NCBI GenBank assembly: GCA_020848035.1
Contig: JADLAX010000058.1
Location: 1 to 64,000, forward strand
DNA length: 64,000 bases
Source of the DNA: Anaerolineae bacterium
GTDB lineage: Bacteria > Chloroflexota > Anaerolineae > Promineifilales > Promineifilaceae
Direction of reading: 5' to 3'
Shown here: positions 34,069 through 40,755 of the stretch, one piece after another
How positions within the stretch are numbered: the first letter of the stretch is position 1
Layout of the letters: each line of letters begins with the position of its first letter
Notes under the pieces: model-generated
What the model was told of the DNA's origin: nothing
The model's input: the letters and a program-made list of their open reading frames with translations, nothing else
Database searches by the model: none
Translations under genes and position numbers: made by a program

Positions 34069-34096
34069 GTAGGGAAATAGCGCGCTATTTCCCTAC
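34069..34096. repeat. Perfect 28-base palindrome after paaD
   Basis: The half-site GTAGGGAAATAGCG is followed directly by its exact reverse complement. The palindrome starts at the last base of the TAAG after paaD. A second copy at 59740-59767 differs by one compensated base pair. Confidence 0.9.
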
Positions 34097-34100
34097 GAAA

Positions 34101-35834
34101 TTACGACTCCGCGCGGTCGGCAAAAGGCTCGATGGTTTGGGTGGCCAGGATGCTGTCTTCGGGCAGTGGTTGGGTAGGGTCGGAGACGGCCGTTTCCCAG
34201 CCCAACTTGCCCCCCAACGACAAAATCGCCTTGTCCGCGCTCCAGAAAAGGCGCGACGGTCCCATCTCGTCCAGCAGCCCGCCTCGCTGAAGCTGGCTCT
34301 CCACCCGCTGATCCATCGAAGTCAGCAGCAAATCGCCGCCGCCGGTGTGCTGGCGGTGCCACAGCTCGCGCAGCACCTCGATGCCCGTAGCGTCCACCAA
34401 CGGCACGCCGCGAATCGACAGAATCAGCGTGGCATCTGGCCCGTCTTGCCCTTCCACTGTCTCCAGCAGGCGGCGCGCCGCCGCAAAAAAGAGCGGCCCG
34501 CTCAGGTAATAAACGCTGACGTTGTGTGCCGCTGTGGGCAGGGCAATGCCCAAGCGATCCGCCTCCACCGGGCGGCGCGAAATTTGCAGTTCGCTCATCT
34601 GCGCCATAAATACCAGGGTGCTGATGCCAAAACCAATCAAAATCGCCTGGGTCAAGTCGAGCAAAACGGTGGCGACCAGGGTGATGACAAACGCGGCGAT
34701 GGCATGTTTAAGCCGCCGCCCAAAGAAAAATTGAATAGCGTGCCATTCGTTCATGCGCCAGGCAGTCACCAGCAGCACGCCCGCCAGCGCCGCCAGCGGC
34801 ACCCGGCCAATCAGCCCGCCAAACAGCAGCGCCGCCCCCATAATTACCAGCCCGTGAATGACGCTCACCAACCGCGTCACGCCGCCGCTTTTCACGTTGA
34901 CACTCGTCCGAGCAATGGCCGCCGTAGCCGGTACGCCGCCAAAAAAGGGAATGATGATGTTGCCAATGCCCTGGGCCACCAGTTCAATATTGGTGAACAT
35001 ACGCACGCCGGTCATGTTGCCCGCCACCGCGCCGCACAGCAAGCTCTCGATGGCCCCCAGCGCAGCGATGGACATGGCGGGCACAATGAGATTACCAATT
35101 TCTTGCCAGGGAACGGCCGTTACCCTTAACCGCTGCTCCAGCAAAATCGTCCGGGGAATGGCGCCAATCGTGGGCACATCCCAGCCCAGCAGCACCACCA
35201 GCAGCGTCGCCAGCACAATGCCCACCAGCGAACCAGGCACCCGCTTGCCCCAGGTAAAACGCGGCCAAAGGATCATCGTGGCCATCACAATCAGGGCCAC
35301 GGCCACGGCCGACCAATTGGGCGCAATGGCGCTTTCGGCATAAATAGCCAGCTTTTCCAACACGTTTTCCGCCGCCGGGGTTTTGATGCCCAGAAAGTTG
35401 TCTACCTGGCCGAAAGCGATGATGACGGCGATGCCGCTGGTGAAGCCGGAAATGACCGGACTGGGGATCAGGGCCACCACCCGCCCCAGGCGGAAAATGC
35501 CCAGCGCCAGGATCATCACCCCGGCCAGCAGCCCGGCCAGCCAGACGCCTTCCAGCCCGTAGCGTGTTGCCAGCACGATGAGCACGGCGGACATTGCGCC
35601 CGTCGGCCCGGAAATCTGGTACGGCGCACCGCCCATCAAACCGATAATGACGCCCGCGAGAACGGCCGTTACCAACCCCGCCGCCGCATCGGCCCCCGAC
35701 GCCACGCCAAAAGCCAGCGCCAGCGGCAAAGCCACCGCCGCCACCGTCAACCCGGCCAGCAAATCTTTTTGAAAGATTCCCGCATTGTAATGGGCAAACT
35801 CCCGCCGCCACATGAAAAACCAGTCACGCACCAT
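34101..35834 (-). CDS. SulP-family anion transporter with STAS domain
   Basis: A 577-residue membrane protein of the SLC26/SulP family. Signature parts are KDLLAGLTVAAVALPLALAF and PYQISGPTGAMSAVLIVLAT, then IVPAMSIAALGAIESLLCGA, and about 12 membrane spans. It ends with a cytoplasmic STAS domain (about 440-560, ATLILSIRGVPLVDATGIEV). Substrates in the family include sulfate, bicarbonate and chloride; the sequence does not decide. It is convergent with paaD, separated by the 28-base palindrome, and apparently monocistronic. Confidence 0.92.
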   Translation of the reverse strand: MVRDWFFMWRREFAHYNAGIFQKDLLAGLTVAAVALPLALAFGVASGADAAAGLVTAVLAGVIIGLMGGAPYQISGPTGAMSAVLIVLATRYGLEGVWLAGLLAGVMILALGIFRLGRVVALIPSPVISGFTSGIAVIIAFGQVDNFLGIKTPAAENVLEKLAIYAESAIAPNWSAVAVALIVMATMILWPRFTWGKRVPGSLVGIVLATLLVVLLGWDVPTIGAIPRTILLEQRLRVTAVPWQEIGNLIVPAMSIAALGAIESLLCGAVAGNMTGVRMFTNIELVAQGIGNIIIPFFGGVPATAAIARTSVNVKSGGVTRLVSVIHGLVIMGAALLFGGLIGRVPLAALAGVLLVTAWRMNEWHAIQFFFGRRLKHAIAAFVITLVATVLLDLTQAILIGFGISTLVFMAQMSELQISRRPVEADRLGIALPTAAHNVSVYYLSGPLFFAAARRLLETVEGQDGPDATLILSIRGVPLVDATGIEVLRELWHRQHTGGGDLLLTSMDQRVESQLQRGGLLDEMGPSRLFWSADKAILSLGGKLGWETAVSDPTQPLPEDSILATQTIEPFADRAES

Positions 35835-35852
35835 AAATCACCATCCGTTGAA

Positions 35853-35916
35853 AAAACCTGACAGGTTTTCAAACCATCCTAAAATACGCATGTCTTGGCG
35901 AAAACCTGTCAGGTTT
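35853..35916. repeat. AACCTGACAGGTTT palindromic repeat, copy 2
   Basis: AAAACCTGACAGGTTTT (35853-35869) and AAAACCTGTCAGGTTT (35901-35916), as at 13738-13799. It lies upstream of the SulP gene. Confidence 0.8.
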
Positions 35917-36182
35917 GAGAACAGAAAAAAGCGACCCGCCCCTGGCAAGCCGCTCAAAATTTACCGCCGCGAACTATAACAACAAATCGAGAAATGAAAA
36001 GAAATCAGCAGTGGCCGGATTAATGAAAACCGCAGGCACCGTGGTTGAACCAGACGCGATAATTGTCGTCGTAGGCGGCGGCAAAAATGGCTTGCTCTGG
36101 AATGCAGTCTTTGTGGTTAACGGCCGTAGAGTGGTCCATTTTCTACCCCCACCCGAACCCTCCCCCACCCAGGCGGAAGAAA
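35917..36182. other. Intergenic region, no supported gene
   Basis: An open frame crosses this region but has no ribosome site and reads into the following repeat, so I do not call it. One ACGGCCGT motif lies near 36120. Confidence 0.4.
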
Positions 36183-36229
36183 TCTGGCTCCCTCTCCCTC
36201 CCAGGGAGAGGGCTGGGGTGAGGGTCTAA
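36183..36229. repeat. CCCTCTCCC/GGGAGAGGG repeat
   Basis: CTCCCTCTCCCTCCCAGGG and AGAGGGCTGGGGTGAGGG form a purine/pyrimidine palindrome just past the acyl-CoA dehydrogenase stop. Elements of this wording are common in many environmental bacteria. Confidence 0.7.
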
Positions 36230-36238
36230 GTAACCAGA

Positions 36239-37420
36239 TTACTCAAATTCCGCAATGGCGGCGCGGCCCACCATTTCCAGCGCGGTGTCGCCCGACGGCG
36301 GCTGCATCGCTCCGGCCCGCACATCGCGGAAGTAGCGCTCCAGCGGCAGCGCCTTGGTGATGCTGCTGCCCCCGGCAATGCGCAGCGCCTGGTCGGTCAC
36401 CGTGTTGGCCGTCTCCGTCACCATCGTTTTGGCCGCAGCAATCCGCGCCGACATCTTTGGCCGATCGGCGTCCTGGCCGGTCCACTCGGCGGCCACATCA
36501 AAGAGCAGTGAGCGGGCCGCCTGGAGCGAGACATCGATCTCGCCAATCTGCCGCTGGATTTTGGGCAGCGTGGCAATCGGTTTGCCCAGGGCGGTCGGCA
36601 CCCGCTCCAGGGCAAACTGGATCACCCGGTTGCGTGCGGCCATCGCCGCACCCAGGTAGATGGTTGACATAATCATGGGAAACCAGACATTGGGCTTGGC
36701 TTTGGCATCCCCCCGATCAATGACATAGTTTTGCGGGATGGGCACGTTGTTGAAGACCACGTCGTGGCTGTCGCTGGCGCGCAGGCTGAGCGAATCGCTC
36801 CAGGTGGTGAGCCACTCCACACCCGGCATGGCCTGCTCCACCAGGACGACGGCGTTTTCCCCTGCCAGGGCCACCCGCACCAGCAGATGGGTGAGGTGTT
36901 TGCCGCCGGTGGACCAAGTTTTACGGCCGTTTACCACCCACCCATCGCCATTTGGGGCCGGAACGGCCGTTGTGGCCGGTAATCCCCCACGCGACGGGCT
37001 GCCCAGCGCCGGTTCGCTGGCGATGGCGTTAAACAGCGCCCCGTTGGCCGCCAAGCGACAAAATGTTTCATACCACGCGGCGTCCCAATGACGCACCTCG
37101 CGCTCGTGGCCAAAAATGTGCACCTGCATCCCGGCCACCATCGCCGTGGAGGTGCTGCCCTGGGCCAGCGCCAGCTGCGCTGCCACGCAGTCGCGCAAGG
37201 AGAGGCCAAAGCCGCCAAACTCACGCGGCACGCTGATCCCCAAATAGCCTGATTCTTTCAGCGCGGCCACATCTTCGGCCGGCAGTGCGCCTTCCCGATC
37301 GGCCTCATCGGCCCGGCTGGCGAACTGTTCGGCCAGGCTGGTGGCAATGGTAACGGCCGTTGCTGCCTTCTTTTCGTCTAAATTTTGTGTGTCATTCATC
37401 ATCTTTTCCATAAAAGCCAT
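36239..37420 (-). CDS. Acyl-CoA dehydrogenase family protein
   Basis: A flavoprotein of about 394 residues. The N-terminal helical domain has GYLGISVPREFGGFGLSLRD. The middle beta domain has AIASEPALGSPSRGG and GWVVNGRKTWSTGG, typical FAD/acyl-CoA dehydrogenase sites. The C-terminal helical domain has ARIAAAKTMVTETAN and GGSSITKALPLERYFRDVRA. Relatives include DszC/HpaA-like monooxygenases and acyl-CoA dehydrogenases, and the catalytic base is not obvious, so a monooxygenase-type activity is possible. The start is uncertain among ATGs at 37420, 37411 and 37399. It is divergent from the URO-D-like gene, with a perfect palindrome between them. Confidence 0.85.
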   Translation of the reverse strand: MAFMEKMMNDTQNLDEKKAATAVTIATSLAEQFASRADEADREGALPAEDVAALKESGYLGISVPREFGGFGLSLRDCVAAQLALAQGSTSTAMVAGMQVHIFGHEREVRHWDAAWYETFCRLAANGALFNAIASEPALGSPSRGGLPATTAVPAPNGDGWVVNGRKTWSTGGKHLTHLLVRVALAGENAVVLVEQAMPGVEWLTTWSDSLSLRASDSHDVVFNNVPIPQNYVIDRGDAKAKPNVWFPMIMSTIYLGAAMAARNRVIQFALERVPTALGKPIATLPKIQRQIGEIDVSLQAARSLLFDVAAEWTGQDADRPKMSARIAAAKTMVTETANTVTDQALRIAGGSSITKALPLERYFRDVRAGAMQPPSGDTALEMVGRAAIAEFE

Positions 37421-37459
37421 TCTAGCCACAATCCACATCCCTCGCCACCAGTTACAATT

Positions 37460-37488
37460 GTAGAGACGTTGCAATGCAACGTCTCTAC
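37460..37488. repeat. Perfect palindrome GTAGAGACGTTGCA between divergent genes
   Basis: 14-base arms GTAGAGACGTTGCA and its exact complement around a single central A. It lies between the divergent acyl-CoA dehydrogenase and URO-D-like genes. The wording resembles GTAGAGACG-type repeats known from cyanobacteria and other phyla. Confidence 0.88.
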
Positions 37489-37505
37489 CAAACAAATTAG
37501 GAGAA

Positions 37506-38492
37506 ATGATGACCAACTGGATTAAACGCAAACGACTGGAAGCCACCCTGAGCGGCGCAGCACCGGATCGGGTGCCGGTGGCCCTGTGGCGGCACTGGCC
37601 TGGCGACGACCAGGACGCCCCCGCCCTGGCCGCCGCTCATCTGAAGTGGCAGCAAGATTATGACTGGGACGTGCTCAAAGTTGGCCCGGCCAGCAGCTAC
37701 TCGGTGGTGGATTGGGGTGTCAAAGATCGCTGGGTGGGCCACATCGAAGGCACGCGCGAATACACCCACCGACCCATCCAGCAGGCAGCGGACTGGGCCG
37801 CGCTACGGCCGTTAGACCCCAATCACGGTATGCTGGCCACCCAGCTAGAAACGCTGCGCCAGGTGAAAACGGCCGTCGGCGACACCGTGCCCGTGCTGGC
37901 CACCATCTTTGCCCCGCTCTCCCAGGCCAAACACCTGGCCGACAACGAACCAATGATCACCCATTTGCGCCACCAGCCAGAGCTGTTCCGCCAGGGACAG
38001 GAAACGATTGTGGAAAGCACGCTGCGCTTCATCGAGGCGGCCAAAAAGATCGGCATTGATGGCATTTTTTACGCCATCCAGCACGCCCGTTACCCGCTGC
38101 TGAGCCGCGCCGAGTATGAAGAATGGGGACGGCCGTTCGACCTGCAAATCCTCAACGCGGTGCAAGATTTATGGCTCAACATGGTCCACCTGCACAGCAC
38201 CGATGTGATGTTTGACCTGGTCGCCGCCTACCCCGTACAGCTGCTCAACTGGCACGACCGCGAAACCGGCATCACCCTGGGCGACGGCCTGCAGCAGTTC
38301 AGCGGCGCGGCCAGCGGCGGCATCGATCATTGGACGCTGCACCAGGAATCGCCAGAAAACATGCTGGCGGAAGCGAAAGACGCGCTTAGGCAGGTAAACG
38401 GCCGTCGCCTTCTGCTGGGTACCGGCTGCGTGGCCATGACCACCACCCCCCTGCGCAACATCCGCGCCCTGCGGGAGTCGGTGGGTCGGTAA
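37506..38492 (+). CDS. Uroporphyrinogen decarboxylase-family protein
   Basis: A 328-residue TIM-barrel protein of the URO-D/MtaA superfamily. Signs are the N-terminal RKRLEATLSGAAPDRVPVAL, DWDVLKVGPASSYSV, VPVLATIFAPLSQAKHL and the C-terminal RRLLLGTGCVAMTTTPLRNI. Members range from haem synthesis enzymes to methylcobalamin:coenzyme M-type methyltransferases. The lack of other hem genes favours a methyltransferase-like or uncharacterised role. AGGAGA precedes the ATG. The stop codon TAA (38490-38492) lies inside a CGGTAATCGG repeat. Confidence 0.82.
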   Translation: MMTNWIKRKRLEATLSGAAPDRVPVALWRHWPGDDQDAPALAAAHLKWQQDYDWDVLKVGPASSYSVVDWGVKDRWVGHIEGTREYTHRPIQQAADWAALRPLDPNHGMLATQLETLRQVKTAVGDTVPVLATIFAPLSQAKHLADNEPMITHLRHQPELFRQGQETIVESTLRFIEAAKKIGIDGIFYAIQHARYPLLSRAEYEEWGRPFDLQILNAVQDLWLNMVHLHSTDVMFDLVAAYPVQLLNWHDRETGITLGDGLQQFSGAASGGIDHWTLHQESPENMLAEAKDALRQVNGRRLLLGTGCVAMTTTPLRNIRALRESVGR

Positions 38493-38538
38493 TCGGTGAG
38501 CCGTAATCGGCGAACGGTGATCCGATTACCGATTACCG
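38487..38538. repeat. CGGTAATCGG/ATTACCG palindromic repeat, copy 1
   Basis: CGGTAATCGGTGAGCCGTAA on the left pairs with CCGATTACCGATTACCG (38523-38538). It contains the stop codon of the URO-D-like gene. Copies 2 and 3 lie at 39345-39437 and 52548-52613. Confidence 0.85.
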
Positions 38539-38543
38539 TCTCC

Positions 38544-38572
38544 TTGACACATCCCACACCCCGCCCCATACT
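38544..38572 (+). promoter_or_regulatory. Putative leaderless promoter of trmD
   Basis: TTGACA (38544-38549), 17-base spacer, CATACT (38567-38572), then 7 bases to the ATG at 38580. No ribosome site lies between. Confidence 0.65.
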
Positions 38573-38579
38573 TCCCGCC

Positions 38580-39350
38580 ATGCATATCGACATTCTGACG
38601 CTGTTCCCGGAGATGTTTCCGGGCTATCTCAACGAAAGCATCCTCAAGCGGGCGCAGGCGGCGGGGCTGCTGCACATCGCCCTGCACAACATCCGCGACC
38701 ACGCCACCGGCAAACACCGCATCACCGACGAGCCGCCCTACGGCGGTGGCGGCGGCATGGTGCTGAAGCCGGAACCGATTTTTACGGCCGTTGAATCTCT
38801 AATCACCAATCTCCAATCTCCTGATGGAGGGAGATTAGAGAGCGGAGATTGGAGATTGCCCGTAATTCTACTGACGCCCCAGGGACGGCCGTTTACCCAA
38901 CGCATCGCCCAGGAGCTGGCCCAACACCCCCGGCTGCTGCTGCTGTGCGGCCGTTATGAAGGTTTCGACGAGCGCATTCGTCAGCACCTGGTGACAGACG
39001 AACTCTCCATTGGCGATTTTGTGCTGACCGGCGGCGAGCTGGCCGCCATGGTCGTGGTGGATGCGATCGCCCGGCTCATCCCCGGCGTGCTCGGCGCAGA
39101 AGACGCCGCCGCAGACGACAGCCACGCCACCGGCTTGCTCGAAGGCCCCCACTACACCCGCCCGGAAACGTTTCGCGGCTGGGCCGTGCCCGAAGTGCTG
39201 CGCTCCGGCCATGCCGCCAACATCGCCCGCTGGCGGCGCGAAGCAGCGCTGCGCCGCACCTGGCAGCGCCGCCCCGAACTGCTGCTCACCGCCGACCTCA
39301 GCGAAGCCGATCGTTGGTTTTTGGGCAAACTGGCCGCCGGGGAACGGTAA
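38580..39350 (+). CDS. trmD: tRNA (guanine37-N1)-methyltransferase
   Basis: Methylates G37 of tRNAs that read CNN codons, preventing frameshifts. The 256-residue SPOUT protein has DILTLFPEMFPGYLNESIL, IRDHATGKHRITDEPPYGGG and the SAM-knot segments LTPQGRPFTQRIAQELAQ, LLLLCGRYEGFDERI and SIGDFVLTGGELAAMV. Residues about 72-93, an exposed variable region before the knot, are encoded by a GGAGATT-family palindrome (LITNLQSPDGGRLESGDWRL). All SAM-binding residues are intact. It has a leaderless-type promoter and is flanked on both sides by CGGTAATCGG-type repeats. No rpsP, rimM or rplS neighbours are present, unlike in many bacteria. Confidence 0.95.
   Translation: MHIDILTLFPEMFPGYLNESILKRAQAAGLLHIALHNIRDHATGKHRITDEPPYGGGGGMVLKPEPIFTAVESLITNLQSPDGGRLESGDWRLPVILLTPQGRPFTQRIAQELAQHPRLLLLCGRYEGFDERIRQHLVTDELSIGDFVLTGGELAAMVVVDAIARLIPGVLGAEDAAADDSHATGLLEGPHYTRPETFRGWAVPEVLRSGHAANIARWRREAALRRTWQRRPELLLTADLSEADRWFLGKLAAGER
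38794..38857. repeat. GGAGATT/AATCTCC palindrome in frame within trmD
   Basis: AATCTCTAATCACCAATCTC (from 38794) and GGAGATTAGAGAGCGGAGAT (to about 38857) form a hairpin of nearly 30 bases per arm, open in the trmD frame. It encodes residues about 72-93. Confidence 0.9.
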
Positions 39351-39437
39351 ACGGTGGTCAGTAAACGGTAAGCGGTTGGACAGTTTGCGTTACTTTTGCG
39401 CTAAACTGCTCACTGACCTACCGATAACCGATTACCG
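39345..39437. repeat. CGGTAA/ATTACCG palindromic repeat, copy 2
   Basis: CGGTAAACGGTGGTCAGTAA begins at the trmD stop codon, and CACTGACCTACCGATAACCG with ATTACCG lies at the right. It extends to the start of the next gene. Confidence 0.8.
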
Positions 39438-39458
39438 AACCAACAACGGGAGACCAAC

Positions 39459-40526
39459 ATGCGTGGATGTTTACGATTTTTAGCGGGGGTGGTAGCCATT
39501 GGCTTTGTGATGACGGCCGTTCTCGCCCTTTTCCTCACCAATTTATTCGCCGTTATGGCGGACCGTGAAGTTTTTAAGGAGTCGCTGGCGGACCTGGACC
39601 AGCTGGTGGTGGAGGCGGTACCCGCCTTTGTCGCCCAGACGCTGGAGGAGCAGGCACGGGAGCGCGGCCTGGCGCCCATCAATTTAGACGAGGCACTGCT
39701 CCAGGAATCAATGGCAACCTTGCTGCCGCCCGGCTGGATTGAGGCCCAGGCGGATACGGCCGTCGACACCGTTTACGATTTGCTGGAAGGCGGCGACCTG
39801 GAAAACGCCGAGCTGACCATCGACACCACGCCCCTCCTGGATCGCTTTCGCGGCCAGCCGGGCCTGGAAGTGGTGGACAACATCGTCACCAGCCTGCCGC
39901 CCTGCACCCAACCGATCAACCCCGCCGAGCTGCTGGGGCCAAATGTGACCATTCCCGCCTGCCTGCCACCCGGCATCCCAACCAACCAGGTGACGCAGGA
40001 AGTGCACACCCGGCTGGTGCAGGCCCTGGACAGCAATCCGCAGCTCACCAGCGACTTTGGCCTGGTGCGCATTCCGCTCTTCCCACCGGAGCAAGAGGCG
40101 CAAAATGCCGAACTGATCCAGGCGCGGGAGCAGCTGCTGCGCCTGCAGCGCGCCTTCACCCTGGCCCAGGATTGGGGCTGGCTGCTCTGGCTGCTGCCTG
40201 CGGGCTGCCTGCTGCTGATTGCCCTGCTGGCGGTGCGCTCGCTGTCTGAGTTGGGTCACTGGTGGGGCTGGCCGCTGCTGGGAACGGCCGTTTTTGTCCT
40301 CTTCATCGCCATTCTTTTTCCGGCGGTCACCACCTTTTTACTGCGGCAAACCCCGGTAGACCCGGCGGTTGTGACGACGACGCTGCGGGGGACGATGGTG
40401 CGGTTGGTAACGGCCGTAACCGACACCTGGCTCAGCCGCGTCTACCTGCAAGCAGGTTTCATGCTGGTGCTGGGGGTTGTGTTTGTGCTGTTGGGGTTTG
40501 TGACCAGAAGTAACCGAGCCTATTGA
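39459..40526 (+). CDS. Hypothetical membrane protein with large extracytoplasmic domain
   Basis: A 355-residue protein. One N-terminal hydrophobic segment (FLAGVVAIGFVMTAVLALFL, residues 7-31) is followed by about 190 soluble residues, probably outside the membrane (with a Cys pair in SLPPCTQPINP and TIPACLPPG). Three more spans follow (WLLWLLPAGCLLLIALLAV, WPLLGTAVFVLFIAILFPA, GFMLVLGVVFVLLGFV). I do not recognise a family. GGGAGACC lies upstream of ATG 39459. It starts right after a repeat and ends before the GAGCCTGTC repeat. Confidence 0.72.
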   Translation: MRGCLRFLAGVVAIGFVMTAVLALFLTNLFAVMADREVFKESLADLDQLVVEAVPAFVAQTLEEQARERGLAPINLDEALLQESMATLLPPGWIEAQADTAVDTVYDLLEGGDLENAELTIDTTPLLDRFRGQPGLEVVDNIVTSLPPCTQPINPAELLGPNVTIPACLPPGIPTNQVTQEVHTRLVQALDSNPQLTSDFGLVRIPLFPPEQEAQNAELIQAREQLLRLQRAFTLAQDWGWLLWLLPAGCLLLIALLAVRSLSELGHWWGWPLLGTAVFVLFIAILFPAVTTFLLRQTPVDPAVVTTTLRGTMVRLVTAVTDTWLSRVYLQAGFMLVLGVVFVLLGFVTRSNRAY

Positions 40527-40575
40527 GCACATCGTTGAGTAATTGTTTACCAACTACCAACAAGGCCAAGCCAAT

Positions 40576-40655
40576 CGGGGCCTGAGCCTGTCGGGGCCTG
40601 AGCCTGTCGGGGCCTGAGCCTGTCGAAGGCCAGCTTTCGGCAAGCTCAGGCCTCG
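40576..40655. repeat. GGGGCCTGAGCCTGTC triple repeat and stem
   Basis: Three near-identical tandem units GGGGCCTGAGCCTGTC, the last continuing GAAGGCCAGC, then GGCAAGCTCAGGCCTCG, which pairs with them. The GAGCCTGTCGAAGG wording is a very widespread bacterial repeat. Confidence 0.8.
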
Positions 40656-40671
40656 TTTATGGACAAAAATA

Positions 40672-40731
40672 GTGGCTGGTGGCTAGCGGCTGGTGGTTGG
40701 TAAAACCACGAGCCACGAACCACCAGCCACC
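40672..40731. repeat. GTGGCTGGTGG-word palindromic repeat, copy 2
   Basis: GTGGCTGGTGGCTAGCGGCT and CCACGAACCACCAGCCACC pair around a short A-rich centre. It lies between two convergent genes. Confidence 0.8.
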
Positions 40732-40755
40732 TTCTAACAAATCTCTCGTCTGCGG

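Noticed and set aside
35915..36229. Possible small gene between the SulP and acyl-CoA dehydrogenase genes
   Set aside because: No ribosome site, odd composition, and the 3' half runs through a repeat.
36239..37546. Longer acyl-CoA dehydrogenase starting at 37546
   Set aside because: The extra N-terminus would read through the perfect palindrome and overlap the divergent gene; starts at 37399-37420 fit the family better.
40576..40640. Three tandem units considered as a CRISPR array
   Set aside because: The units abut without spacers and belong to a widespread GAGCCTGTC repeat; no cas genes are present.
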